A stretch of 32,398 bases of DNA from contig JAENVV010000030.1 of the NCBI GenBank assembly GCA_016650365.1, positions 1-32,398 of the forward strand, given 5' to 3'. This document shows, piece after piece, positions 15,499-24,208 of this stretch. Every line of letters starts with the position of its first letter. The stretch's first letter is position 1. The stretch comes from Acidimicrobiia bacterium (GTDB taxonomy: Bacteria; Actinomycetota; Acidimicrobiia; Spongiisociales; JAENVV01). A program made the position numbers and the translations under genes. The notes under the pieces are model-generated. The model worked only from the letters and a program-made list of their open reading frames with translations. It made no database searches and had not been told where the DNA came from.

Positions 15499-15941
15499 AG
15501 CTCATGAATGGCGTTGCAGTGAGCAACGTACGAGGCGAATATCTGACGATTGCCGATGTCGTAATATGGCAATAAGTCAGCCACCCCCGCCTCATCGAAG
15601 CTGTCCTGGCGCTGGGTCACCAAACAATGATGACCCACATGCTCAAACGTGATGGTCACGATGGTGGGATTTGACCAATCCGGCGCCTTCCACTCGTGCA
15701 CGATCCGGTTGGGAGCATCCCATTCGAGGACCTCACCGATCGTGTGGTCGGTGCCATCGGCGAACCGTTCATGCAGGCGCTCGTTTCGGGCGAAACAGAT
15801 GTGCTCGGCTGCAGTGCCCTTCGGGGCAAAGCTGTACGGAAACACACCGTTACGAGGCCACCAGGTGTTGATCTGGTGGGTGAATACCTCAAATGCCTTG
15901 GCCGGCGACAAGGGGACAGTCGCCGAAACTTCGGTCCACAT
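15444..15941 (-). CDS. SRPBCC/AHSA1-type protein
   Basis: This is a 165-aa cytosolic START-fold protein of the Aha1-C/polyketide-cyclase-like group. It opens with the typical strand WTEVSATVPLSPAKAFEVFT; continues with INTWWP and IGEVLEWDAPNRIVHEWKAPDW, the usual catalytic-free beta core; and ends in a helix around FASYVAHCNAIHELQ. ATG 15941 follows an AAAGG-type ribosome site. Ligand and role are unknown. The final 18 codons overlap the convergent YbaK-type gene, so the two transcripts are complementary there. Confidence 0.85.
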   Translation of the reverse strand: MWTEVSATVPLSPAKAFEVFTHQINTWWPRNGVFPYSFAPKGTAAEHICFARNERLHERFADGTDHTIGEVLEWDAPNRIVHEWKAPDWSNPTIVTITFEHVGHHCLVTQRQDSFDEAGVADLLPYYDIGNRQIFASYVAHCNAIHELQMLSADGPIGAARPATM

Positions 15942-16017
15942 CCAATAGCCTTTCCACCCTCGACACTAGGCCACCTTCACCCCAAGCGCCGACCTTCCGC
16001 CCGGTTTCTGACTCGGT

Positions 16018-17400
16018 TTAATCGGTATGGGCAGCTTCGCGGACGGCTTTGGCGACCTCGATCACGACATCGCCATTGAATACCGACGGGATGATGTAGA
16101 CAGGACTCAGTTGCGAATCGGTTACCACTTCGGCGATGGCCTTGGCAGCCGCCAACTTCATGGCCTCACTGATTTCCGAGGCGCGCGCATCGAGTGCACC
16201 TCTGAATACACCGGGGAACGCCAATACGTTGTTGATCTGATTCGGATAGTCCGATCGCCCGGTCGCCACCACCGCTGCATACTTGCGGGCTTCGACGGGG
16301 TCGACCTCCGGGTCCGGGTTGGCGAGAGCGAAAATGATCGCCTTGTCGTTCATCCGTGCGATCTCTTTGGCGTCGAACAAGTTCGGCGCCGAAACACCGA
16401 TGAACACATCCGCCCCGTCAAGGGACTCCAGGATGCCGCCGGTCATCCCGGCTTTGTTCGTGTTATCGGCCATCCAAAGCTTGGAGTTGTCGACCAGTTC
16501 ACGGCCTTTGTGGATGATGCCCTTGGAGTCAGAAACGATGATGTCCTTGACGTGCTCAGCCAGCAACATCTTGGCGATGGCTACTCCTGCCGCGCCGGCA
16601 CCAGACATGGAAACAACCACTTCGTCAAACGTCTTGCCAACTACCTTGAGCGCATTGCGCAAGGCGGCGACCACCACAATGGCGGTCCCGTGCTGATCAT
16701 CGTGAAACACCGGGATGTCCAACAGTTCCCGCAGGCGCTCTTCGATCTCAAAACAACGGGGAGCGGCAATGTCCTCCAGGTTGATCCCACCAAACACCGG
16801 CGCGATGAGCTGCACCGTGCGGATGATCTCTTCTGTGTCCTTCGTGTCGAGACAAATCGGGAACGCATCGACGTTGGCGAACCGCTTGAACAGGGCTGCT
16901 TTGCCCTCCATGACCGGAAGCGCCGCCAGGGGCCCGATATCACCGAGGCCGAGAACGGCAGTGCCGTCGGTCACGATGGCAACCATGTTCCCTTTGACAG
17001 TGAGATTCCGAGCATCTTCCGGGTTCTCGTAAATCGCCATGGACACCCGAGCCACGCCCGGGGTATACGCCATCGACAGCTGATCGCGGTTACGTAGATC
17101 AACTTTGGAGCGGACTTCTATCTTGCCTCCGAGGTGCATAAGGAAGGTGCGGTCGGAAACCTTGTGGACCGTGGCTCCCTCGACAGCTTCGACTGCGGCA
17201 CTGATGGCCAAAGCATGGTCCGAGTTCGAGGCGTTGACCGTCACATCGATAACGGATCCCCGTTCGTCGGTCTCGACAAAGTCGAAGGCCACCACTTGAC
17301 CCTCTGCCTCACCAATTGCAGTCGTCACCCGACCAATAGCAAGTTGGTCGGTCGAATCGGTAATCACCCGCAACGTTATCGAATAGGAAGCGCTTGCCAT
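16018..17400 (-). CDS. NAD(P)-dependent malic enzyme with N-terminal ACT domain
   Basis: This enzyme decarboxylates malate oxidatively to pyruvate and CO2 in central carbon metabolism. I choose ATG 17400, preceded by AAGGAA at good spacing; the frame stays open to 17490. The 460-aa protein begins with an ACT-like regulatory domain (about 1-80), where small ligands often bind. The malic domain follows with the catalytic tyrosine in MAYTPGVA, lysine in GKAALFKRF, and metal ligands in NLEDIAAPRCFEIE and DDQHGTA. The Rossmann domain has SGAGAAG and ends with ANPDPEVDP and the NNVLAFPG stretch. The cofactor (NAD or NADP) is not decided. Confidence 0.95.
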   Translation of the reverse strand: MASASYSITLRVITDSTDQLAIGRVTTAIGEAEGQVVAFDFVETDERGSVIDVTVNASNSDHALAISAAVEAVEGATVHKVSDRTFLMHLGGKIEVRSKVDLRNRDQLSMAYTPGVARVSMAIYENPEDARNLTVKGNMVAIVTDGTAVLGLGDIGPLAALPVMEGKAALFKRFANVDAFPICLDTKDTEEIIRTVQLIAPVFGGINLEDIAAPRCFEIEERLRELLDIPVFHDDQHGTAIVVVAALRNALKVVGKTFDEVVVSMSGAGAAGVAIAKMLLAEHVKDIIVSDSKGIIHKGRELVDNSKLWMADNTNKAGMTGGILESLDGADVFIGVSAPNLFDAKEIARMNDKAIIFALANPDPEVDPVEARKYAAVVATGRSDYPNQINNVLAFPGVFRGALDARASEISEAMKLAAAKAIAEVVTDSQLSPVYIIPSVFNGDVVIEVAKAVREAAHTD

Positions 17401-17527
17401 GATGGTTCCTTGGTTGAGTCGTTCAATAAAGCCTAGGACTTCTCCAAGCTCTGTTGTGTTACCCACCATACTGGCGATCCGCAACGCCATTCAGCCCCGT
17501 ATAGATAGGGCAAACGAGAGGATATCC

Positions 17528-17965
17528 ATGATTCAGCTAAAAGAGACGATTACGGTCTCTGCCCCCATCGAAGCTGCCTTTGATTACACCGCTGAGTTCG
17601 CGAACACCCAAGACTGGGACCCGGGCGTCGTCCGAGCGAAAAAGGCATCGAGCGCTCCAGCCAAAGTCGGAACAGCTTTTGATCTCGTAACGACCTTCAA
17701 AGGTCGCGAGAGCGAAATGACGTATACGATCACCACGCTTGACAAGCCGCATCGTCTCGTGCTGGCCGGGGAAGGTGACATCCTGTCAGCGGTCGATTCC
17801 CTGGAGTTTTCCGAGACTGCCACGGGGACAGAAATCCGTTACACGGCCGATCTCACATTCAAAGGACTGGCCAAGATTGGCACGCTGTTCGTTCGCAAAG
17901 ACCTCGACCAACTCGGTAGCGACGCCGTCAACGGATTGAAAACTGCCCTGGATTCGAAAAACTAA
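17528..17965 (+). CDS. SRPBCC family protein (polyketide cyclase/dehydrase-like)
   Basis: This is a 145-aa cytosolic protein with the recognisable beginning IQLKETITVSAPIEAAFDYTAEFANTQDWDPGV, then alternating strands and a final helix (DLDQLGSDAVNGLKTALD), the order seen in SRPBCC proteins. ATG 17528 follows GAGAGGATATCC, a ribosome site. The gene is divergent from the malic enzyme across 127 nt and ends convergently, overlapping the SDR gene by 4 nt. Ligand binding is likely; catalysis is not shown. Confidence 0.88.
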   Translation: MIQLKETITVSAPIEAAFDYTAEFANTQDWDPGVVRAKKASSAPAKVGTAFDLVTTFKGRESEMTYTITTLDKPHRLVLAGEGDILSAVDSLEFSETATGTEIRYTADLTFKGLAKIGTLFVRKDLDQLGSDAVNGLKTALDSKN

Positions 17966-18897
17966 AGCTCGGCCAGTCTACGAAGGCCCTCGACGAGGGC
18001 CATCCGATCTTCGGGCCGTTCCCTGGTCTTGTCGGCCATGTGGGTGATCCTCGGTGTACGGTCCAACCAGAACTTCCCCGATGGGACCTCCTCGTCAGTC
18101 GATGCCAGCCATACCATTGTGTCCGCCCCCTCTTCTGGGGACCGCAACAATGGCCCAATGAGCTTTGAGAAGGCCGGGAGCGAGTCGGAAACTCCGGGCG
18201 TATCCGACCAGCCCGGGTGCATCGCACTCACCGTGATCCGCCGATCGGCCAGGCTCTCCGCCCAGATCTCGGTCAGGATGACCTGTCCCCGTTTCGTCCG
18301 AGCGTAGGCAGCCGTCCCCGTGTACTCACCGGTCTTGAACTGCAAATCAGCCGGCCGGATTCGCTGCGAGTACATCCCCCCTGACGATACGTTGATGATC
18401 CGACCGCCGTCCTTGATGTGCGGCAGTACCGTTTCCGTCAACAAGAAGTGGGACAAGAGATTCGTCGCCAGGGTAAGTTCGAGACCCTCTGACGTTTCGG
18501 TTCGAGCGGCTACCAGGACCCCGGCGTTGTTGATCAACGCGTCAATGGGCGGACCGGCTGTCAGTCGGTCGGCGAGGGCGCGCGTCTCGGCCATCAGGCT
18601 GAGGTCGGCCAATTCGACAGAGATCGCTTCGTTTCCCGTGATTCGCTGGATCTGGCGAGCTGCTTCTGCCGCCTTCGCCTGGTTGCGGCCCACCAGCACG
18701 ACCGCTGCCCCGAGGTCGGCTAATTCACGCGCCGCCACCAAACCGAGGCCCGAGGTCGCCCCGGTCACCACGATCCTGCGACCTTCGATTCTGGGCAACG
18801 GCTTGAAGTTGCCTTTGCGAAGCCCGTACCCCACAGACGTGAAACTAAAGAGAAGGGTCCGATCAAGGATTTGATCAAGGCGCGAGTTCTGCTTCAT
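17962..18897 (-). CDS. SDR family oxidoreductase (DHRS12/retinol dehydrogenase-like)
   Basis: This is a cytosolic short-chain dehydrogenase of 311 aa. It has the nucleotide motif TGATSGLG (45-52), the structural NNAG (123-126), the catalytic serine near 171 in NVSSGG, and the Y198-x3-K202 pair in YARTK. AMHPGWSDTPGV after the active site and the extended C-terminal part resemble the DHRS12-like subgroup acting on hydrophobic carbonyls or alcohols. About 40 N-terminal residues precede the Rossmann fold. Its stop overlaps the preceding convergent SRPBCC gene (CTAA at 17962-17965). The substrate is unknown; the partner SRPBCC may bind a similar ligand. Confidence 0.9.
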   Translation of the reverse strand: MKQNSRLDQILDRTLLFSFTSVGYGLRKGNFKPLPRIEGRRIVVTGATSGLGLVAARELADLGAAVVLVGRNQAKAAEAARQIQRITGNEAISVELADLSLMAETRALADRLTAGPPIDALINNAGVLVAARTETSEGLELTLATNLLSHFLLTETVLPHIKDGGRIINVSSGGMYSQRIRPADLQFKTGEYTGTAAYARTKRGQVILTEIWAESLADRRITVSAMHPGWSDTPGVSDSLPAFSKLIGPLLRSPEEGADTMVWLASTDEEVPSGKFWLDRTPRITHMADKTRERPEDRMALVEGLRRLAEL

Positions 18898-18987
18898 GCG
18901 ACGAATGTACCCTGGAACGCTCCATACCGTACATTGGAGAGAGGCTCAACCATGAAAGCTGAACTTGCGCCTAGACTCACGTCATAA

Positions 18988-19090
18988 CCACTCCGGGGAG
19001 CTCGGGCCAACGAGCTGAGAGGGAAGCTGACAACGTCGCTTCCGACCCGCAGAACCTGAACTGGATCATGCCAGCGGAGGAAGCGTGTGG
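18988..19090 (+). ncRNA. TPP (thiamine pyrophosphate) riboswitch, THI element
   Basis: Conserved blocks appear in order: GGGGAGC near 18995, P3 stem AGCTCG/CGAGCT, the THI-box CTGAGAGGG at 19015-19023, an extra stem GGAAGC/GCTTCC (19022-19027 with 19038-19043), GACCCGCAGAACCTGAACTG from 19044, GGATCATGCCAGCGGAGGAA to 19082. The P1 closing stem can pair CCAC at 18988-18991 with GTGG at 19087-19090. It lies directly upstream of thiBPQ, so intracellular TPP should repress thiamine import. A ribosome-site hairpin follows at 19109-19136. Confidence 0.95.
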
Positions 19091-19108
19091 AAACCTCATC
19101 ACAAGTGG

Positions 19109-19136
19109 GATCCTCATCCTCCAACGGAGGAGGATC
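19109..19136 (+). promoter_or_regulatory. Shine-Dalgarno-sequestering hairpin of the thi operon
   Basis: GATCCT at 19109-19114 pairs with AGGATC at 19131-19136, and CCTCC at 19118-19122 pairs with GGAGG at 19126-19130, with a CAT bulge and AAC loop. The GGAGGAGG in the 3' arm is the best ribosome site for TTG 19141. TCCTCC at 19117-19122 could instead pair with GGAGGA at 19076-19081 inside the riboswitch core, which would free the ribosome site. This is a plausible translational expression platform. Confidence 0.6.
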
Positions 19137-19140
19137 GAAC

Positions 19141-20148
19141 TTGAAACTTTTTGCCACCGTCATCGTCGCCAGCTTCGTCCTGGCCGCCTGCTCGACAACC
19201 ACCACCGACGAACCGGCCGAACTCGTGTTACTCACCCACGACTCTTTCGCCCTATCTGAGGGAACGTTGGACGCGTTCACTGTTGAGACCGGAATTAAGG
19301 TCACGGTTCTCGAAGGCGGTGATGGTGGATCCCTCGTTACGCAGGCGGTTCTCAGCAAGGACAATCCGACGGGAGATGTTCTGTACGGAGTCGATAACAC
19401 GTTGCTAACCCGGGCACTCGACCTGTTCGTGCCGTATGAATCCCCTGCCCTCTCCAACGTCGACCCTTCCCTGGTGACGGACGCACGGGTGACTCCCATC
19501 GACTTCGGTGATGTTTGCCTGAACTATGAGAAGTCCGCCTTTTCCGAGGTCGCTCCCCCCGCGGGCCTTGATGATTTGCTCCAGCCTGCCTACGCCAACA
19601 TGCTCGTTGTTGAGAACCCGGCGACTTCCTCGCCAGGCCTGGCGTTCCTACTGGCAACGATCGTCGAATACGGCGAGGATGGCTGGCAAGACTATTGGAC
19701 GGACCTGCTCGCCAACGGAACGGTCATTGCCCCAGACTGGGAGACCGCCTATTACACCAACTTCACGGGCGGCGGAGGAACCGGATCGCCGATTGTGGTC
19801 AGTTACGCCTCTTCACCACCGGCCGGCGTCATCTTTGCTGAGGAACCGACTGACGAAGCGTTGACTGCCACAGTCACCAATGGCTGCTTCCGCCAGGTCG
19901 AGTACGCCGGAATCCTTAAGGACTCCGAGGCCGCCCGGAAGCTCGTGGACTTCATGCTGTCCAAGGACTTCCAGGAAGACATCCCTCTCAACATGTTCGT
20001 CTTCCCTGCCCGCACCGACGCGGCGCTACCTACCGAGTTTGTCGACTACACCGAGATTCCTTCTAACCCCCTGACCATGGACCCCGAAACGATCGACGCC
20101 AATCGCGACCGATGGATTGACGAGTGGACCCAAATCGCCGCTCCCTAA
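19141..20148 (+). CDS. thiB: Thiamine ABC transporter substrate-binding lipoprotein ThiB
   Basis: This is the extracytoplasmic receptor for thiamine or its phosphates. Starting at TTG 19141 gives 335 aa with a short basic end, hydrophobic helix and a clean LAAC lipobox. GGAGGAGG lies 7 nt upstream. GTG 19087 is a longer option, but it would put a Ser/Gly-rich extension before the signal. Family stretches include LTHDSF, DVLYGVDNTLL, PIDFGDVCLNYEKSAF, ENPATSSPGLAFLL and the C-terminal DRWIDEWTQI, which parallel E. coli TbpA. It is the first gene of thiBPQ and sits behind the TPP riboswitch. Confidence 0.93.
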   Translation: MKLFATVIVASFVLAACSTTTTDEPAELVLLTHDSFALSEGTLDAFTVETGIKVTVLEGGDGGSLVTQAVLSKDNPTGDVLYGVDNTLLTRALDLFVPYESPALSNVDPSLVTDARVTPIDFGDVCLNYEKSAFSEVAPPAGLDDLLQPAYANMLVVENPATSSPGLAFLLATIVEYGEDGWQDYWTDLLANGTVIAPDWETAYYTNFTGGGGTGSPIVVSYASSPPAGVIFAEEPTDEALTATVTNGCFRQVEYAGILKDSEAARKLVDFMLSKDFQEDIPLNMFVFPARTDAALPTEFVDYTEIPSNPLTMDPETIDANRDRWIDEWTQIAAP

Positions 20149-21707
20149 GGTGGCTCGTAGCCATCCCGACGCTGTTTTTGGCGTACTTCTTCGTCTATCC
20201 GCTCGTCTCGATTCTGTGGGTGAGTCTGACGTCCGGCGACGGACGCTCATGGGCTGAGATACTCCAGACGGCCCGGATCGGGAGGGTGGCGTGGTTCAGC
20301 GTCTGGCAAGCCGCGGCCTCGACCGTCCTAACCGTGCTGCTTGGCATGCCGGTGGCATGGGCCTTCAGTCGATTCGACTTCCCGGGACGACGACTACTCC
20401 GAGCAGCCATGACCATCCCGTTTGTAATGCCCACGGTGGTAGTGGCAGCTGCGTTCATGGTGTTGTTCGGACGCACCTCAGCGCTGCCCCTCGTCGAAAC
20501 CGTCTGGATCATCCTGATCGCCCACGTCTTTTACAACCTGGCGGTCGTCGTGCGTGTAGTCGGCGGCATGTGGGAGTCCATCGACGACCGCCTTGTTGAG
20601 GCAGCCCGCACCATGGGCGCCAATCGCTGGACGGCGTTTCGGACGGTCACCCTCCCATTGCTCCGTCCGGCCATCGCCGCAGCCAGCGCCATCGTCTTCT
20701 TGTTCTCATTCACGTCCTTCGGAGTAGTTCTGCTCCTCGGCGGTATCCGGTACTCAACCATCGAGGTGGCGGTTTGGCGCCGCTACTTCCTCCTCGATCT
20801 CCAGGGGGCCGCCACCCTGGCCGTTATCCAACTCATCGGCGTGACCGTGGTGCTGACCGTATACGCCCGTTGGCAGCGAAAGCGCCAAACCCAACAGGCT
20901 GTCCGGACGGGACGACTACCAGCCCCAACCGGGTGGAAAGAGCGCACGGTTGTGTTTGGGATTATCGGTGCCGCCCTGATCGGCGAACTGGGACCATTGG
21001 TAACGCTGGTCGTTCGATCCTTCACGACCGCCAATGGCTACGGGTTCGCCAACTACGCTGCATTGACGAACCCGGACTCGGCCTTCCTTGTCACGCCCGC
21101 TACCGCCATTGGTAACTCATTGCGGTTCGGCCTCGCAGCCGTGGCCCTGGCGGTACTCATCGGCGGTTTGGCTTCGGTCGTCATCGCCGCCCGCCGAACC
21201 TCAACATGGTTCGACACCTTGCTTATGCTCCCGCTCGGGACCTCCGCGGTGACAATCGGATTTGGTTTCATCGTCGCGCTCGATTGGCCAATCGACCTGA
21301 GGACATCAACCATGCTGGTGCCGATCGCCCACGCCCTCGTAGCGATCCCGTTCGTAGTCCGAACCACGGTTCCGGTTTTGGCATCGATTCGCAATCATCT
21401 GCGCGAGGCGGCCGCCACCCTGGGGGCGTCTCCGCGCCAGGTGCTCCGCAAGATCGATTTCCCGATCGCCGCCAAGGCACTCGCCGCCGGTGGAGGATTG
21501 GCCTTCGCCGTCTCGCTCGGCGAGTTTGGAGCAACCAGTTTTATCGCCCGTCCGAGCGCACCAACCTTGCCGGTGGCTATCTTCCGATTTCTCGCTCGGC
21601 CGGCCGAGGCAAGTTTCGGTAAGGCGATGGCTATGAGCACCATTCTGATGCTGGTTACGGCAGTCGTGATTCTGGCTATCGATGGGTATCGGGCAGGGGA
21701 CCTCTAA
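20124..21707 (+). CDS. thiP: Thiamine ABC transporter permease ThiP
   Basis: This is an inner-membrane permease of 527 aa in which two permease halves are fused, as in ThiP. Each half ends in an ATPase-contact loop: EAARTMGANRWTAFRTVTLP near 156-175 and EAAATLGASPRQVLRKIDFP near 431-450. The start is GTG 20124, inside the last 25 nt of thiB, giving a basic end followed by the first helix. Its stop TAA shares one base with the ATG of thiQ, so the three genes are translationally linked and share TPP control. Confidence 0.92.
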   Translation: MDPNRRSLRWLVAIPTLFLAYFFVYPLVSILWVSLTSGDGRSWAEILQTARIGRVAWFSVWQAAASTVLTVLLGMPVAWAFSRFDFPGRRLLRAAMTIPFVMPTVVVAAAFMVLFGRTSALPLVETVWIILIAHVFYNLAVVVRVVGGMWESIDDRLVEAARTMGANRWTAFRTVTLPLLRPAIAAASAIVFLFSFTSFGVVLLLGGIRYSTIEVAVWRRYFLLDLQGAATLAVIQLIGVTVVLTVYARWQRKRQTQQAVRTGRLPAPTGWKERTVVFGIIGAALIGELGPLVTLVVRSFTTANGYGFANYAALTNPDSAFLVTPATAIGNSLRFGLAAVALAVLIGGLASVVIAARRTSTWFDTLLMLPLGTSAVTIGFGFIVALDWPIDLRTSTMLVPIAHALVAIPFVVRTTVPVLASIRNHLREAAATLGASPRQVLRKIDFPIAAKALAAGGGLAFAVSLGEFGATSFIARPSAPTLPVAIFRFLARPAEASFGKAMAMSTILMLVTAVVILAIDGYRAGDL

Positions 21708-22651
21708 TGCTGAACCTACGAGACGTCTCGGCAGCCCTAGGCGGAGTCACCATCGTCCATGACGTCGATCTGCAGGTTGCGGATGGCGAGATCGTCGGGT
21801 TGCTTGGGCCAAGCGGAGCGGGAAAGTCCACACTGCTGAGAGTGATCGCCGGGCTGGTTCCGCTCACCCAGGGCGTCGTTAAGTGGGCTGGCGAGGACCT
21901 GACAAACGTGCCGCCGCACCTTCGCAATTTTGGCTTCATGTTCCAGGACTATGCGCTCTTTCCGCACCGTACGGTTGGTAGAAATGTGGGGTTTGGGCTT
22001 GAAATGCAGGGCGTTCCCGACGATCAGATTGCTTCGAAAGTGGGGACCTCCCTGGATTGGGTTGGACTGTCCGGAATGGAAAAACGGGCGGTATCGTCGC
22101 TGTCGGGCGGCGAGCAACAGCGAGTTGCCTTGGCCAGGGCGTTGGCCCCCAAACCTCGACTACTTCTACTTGATGAGCCGGTCGGCTCATTGGATCGGGA
22201 GCTGCGAACCCGGCTGATCGACGAACTGGCCGACATGCTTCGAGAGCGGGAGCTAACGACCATCGTCGTGACACACGACCAAGGTGAGGCGTTCGGACTG
22301 GCCGACCGTGTGGCAGTAATGCGTAACGGTCGAATCGTTGCCTGCGCCGCCCCCGACAGACTGTGGAGGGAACCGCCAGACGAATGGACAGCCCGCTTTT
22401 TGGGGATGACCAACATTGTCGACGATCCCCAAAGAGGCAAAGTGCTGGTCCGGCCCGAAGCAATCTCGATCGATCCTAAGGGCGAACCTGCCACCATCGA
22501 GTCGGTGTCGTTCGACGAGGGGCGCTACCGCCTGGTCACGACCACCGCTTCCGGGAGACGGCTCACGTTTACCACCGCCACGGCTTTCACTCCCGGAGAA
22601 GAGATTCTTATCTCCATCGACCCTACCGGAGTCGTTGACCTGTCGAACTGA
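21707..22651 (+). CDS. thiQ: Thiamine ABC transporter ATPase ThiQ
   Basis: This is the ATPase that energises thiamine import, 314 aa. It has Walker A GPSGAGKST (34-42), Q-loop Q80, signature LSGGE (132-136), Walker B LLLLDEP (152-158), D-loop GSLD and H-loop H190. The C-terminal extension after about 220, including RPEAISIDPKGEPATI, resembles a TOBE-type regulatory domain, making it longer than the enterobacterial ThiQ of about 230 aa. The ATG overlaps the thiP stop by 1 nt. No thiamine synthesis gene follows. Confidence 0.92.
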   Translation: MLNLRDVSAALGGVTIVHDVDLQVADGEIVGLLGPSGAGKSTLLRVIAGLVPLTQGVVKWAGEDLTNVPPHLRNFGFMFQDYALFPHRTVGRNVGFGLEMQGVPDDQIASKVGTSLDWVGLSGMEKRAVSSLSGGEQQRVALARALAPKPRLLLLDEPVGSLDRELRTRLIDELADMLRERELTTIVVTHDQGEAFGLADRVAVMRNGRIVACAAPDRLWREPPDEWTARFLGMTNIVDDPQRGKVLVRPEAISIDPKGEPATIESVSFDEGRYRLVTTTASGRRLTFTTATAFTPGEEILISIDPTGVVDLSN

Positions 22652-22671
22652 CAGCGATATATGATCGACGG

Positions 22672-22749
22672 ATGTCGACCACACCCGGTATCGCCGTCAA
22701 TGCCGAGAGCGTCAATCCTCTCCTCAGAGACCTTGCACGCGGAGCCTGA
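22672..22749 (+). pseudogene. 25-codon frame, possible gene-start fragment
   Basis: ATG 22672 opens a frame of 25 residues (beginning MSTTPGIAVNAESVNPLLRD) that ends at TGA 22747-22749. TATGAT at 22661-22666 lies 5 nt before the ATG, and no Shine-Dalgarno is present, which fits a leaderless promoter. The composition looks like the N-terminus of a normal protein that now stops. It may be a real short peptide or a truncated gene start just before the GC-rich VOC gene. I cannot assign a family. Confidence 0.3.
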
Positions 22750-22851
22750 CCAGCACAAGACCGTTGCGCGAGACGCTCAGCGGGATTGGTCACGGCGTCC
22801 ATCAATGCCCCGGCCGTGACATGATCACTATCCGGAAGGAGATCGTCCGGA

Positions 22852-24049
22852 ATGGGCTCTAGAGTGCCGGGTATGACAGAGATGGGAACGGATTGGCGGG
22901 TGGTCGATGGCGTTGCGACGGCATGGTTCGACGCGCGTTCGCTGATCGAGGGGGCTGCGCTGGCCGGGCGCATCGTGGAGCTATCGCCCGGGATCGTGGT
23001 TGACCTGCGCGCGACGGGCATGCGGGTGCGCCTCGACTCAGACGGGCACGCCGAGGCGGTGTCGGCGGCCGCGCGGGATCTCGGGCTGGCCGCGAACCCT
23101 GCCGTGCTGCAGCACCTGAGCGTCGTGTTCGAATCCGCGAACCCGACTGTGGTGAGGCGGTTCTGGCAGCGCGTGCTCGACTACGCGCCTGGGGAGGACG
23201 GCGGTTTGGCGGATCCGTTGCGGCGCGACCCCGCGATACGGATCCGGCAGTCGACGGAGCCGCGGCCGCTTCGAAACCGCATCCACCTCGACGTGGTGCG
23301 GCCGGCCGCGGCGGTCGAGCAGGCGAGTCTTGGTGAGGCATCCGGACCGTTCGGGGTCTGCCACACCGACCCCGACGGCAACGAGGTCGACCTGGTGCCG
23401 GGCCAGGCGCTCGGGCGAGACGATCGGGACAGCCGACTGGCAGGCGGTGTTCAGCGCGATGGCGTGCTACCGCACCACCTCGCCGACGCAGCAGCGTGAC
23501 CTGGCCGCCGCAGCAGCGGCGCTGGCCGACGACACGGGCTTCCCGCTGCTGGTCGACCTGCGCCCCGGGCTCGTGATCATCGACAGCGGTAAGGACCAGT
23601 GGGAAGACGACGCCCACGGCCTCGAGCTCGACTTCACCGACCTCGCCGGAAACCTCCAGACCGCTGCCCGCGAACTCGGGGCCACTGCGGATCAGGGGCT
23701 GCCGCGCTTCGCCCAGCTCGTCCTCGACGCCGCCGACGTCGCCGCGGTCCGCGCGTTCTGGGTCGCCGCACTCGGATACACCCACGACCGGCGAGCCGGG
23801 GTCAGCGACATCCACGATCCGCGGCAGCTGAACCCGGTGCTGGTGTTCCAAGAGCTCGACGCTTCGGAGACGGAGCGGCGCCGGCAGCGCAACCGCATCC
23901 ACTTCGAGCTCGCTGTGCCGTTGGACCACGCGCAAACGCGTCTCGCCACGATCGTCGCAGCCGGTGGCCGGCTCCTTGAGGAGTCGGAGGATCGCTGGCG
24001 GGTCGCCGACCCCGAAGGGAACGAGATGGTGATCGTCAGTGGGGCATGA
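22852..24049 (+). pseudogene. Tandem VOC-type protein interrupted by one frameshift
   Basis: Two frames encode adjacent halves of one protein of about 398 aa. The first frame runs from ATG 22852 through FWQRVLDYAP, PRPLRNRIHLDVVRP and TDPDGNEVDLVPGQ, which are vicinal-oxygen-chelate (glyoxalase-fold) signatures, after an N-terminal part reminiscent of pterin-dehydratase-like domains. The second continues from TADWQAVFSAM to FWVAALGY, RRRQRNRIHFELAVP and VADPEGNEMVIVSGA, repeating the same order. The frames join if one G is removed from the GGG run at 23413-23415. AAGGAG at 22836-22841 may serve ATG 22852. Codon use is much richer in GC than in neighbours, suggesting transfer. A sequencing error is a real alternative. 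Confidence 0.7.
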
Positions 24050-24208
24050 GCTCGCCTGGCCACCGCACTGCTAGGCGACGATCCGAACGTCGCCGATGAT
24101 TTCCTCGACCAGCATGTCGATGAACTCGCTCGACTTCACAACGCAACTCGCGGCACGGCAGGACCGGAACTTGTCCTCCCCACGGCGCCTGCTTACCGCG
24201 GCTCGTGA
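24050..24208 (+). pseudogene. Possible 3'-end fragment of an unidentified gene
   Basis: After the VOC stop, the same frame stays open for 52 codons to TGA 24206-24208. It gives a helical, charged, protein-like sequence (for example LGDDPNVADDFLDQHVDEL) and a Pro/Ala-rich end, without a start codon or ribosome site near its beginning. It overlaps the convergent thioesterase stop by 16 nt. It may be the tail of a gene displaced by the VOC-type gene, but chance openness is possible. Family unknown. Confidence 0.25.

Noticed and set aside
19087-19140. GTG 19087 as the thiB start
   Set aside because: It is possible but disfavoured: it adds a Ser/Gly-rich extension before the signal helix and lies in the riboswitch closing stem, whereas TTG 19141 has a strong ribosome site.
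22859-23935. 358-codon minus-strand frame
   Set aside because: It is antisense to the VOC-type gene and arises from high third-position GC; the Arg/Ala/Pro-rich product lacks recognisable motifs.
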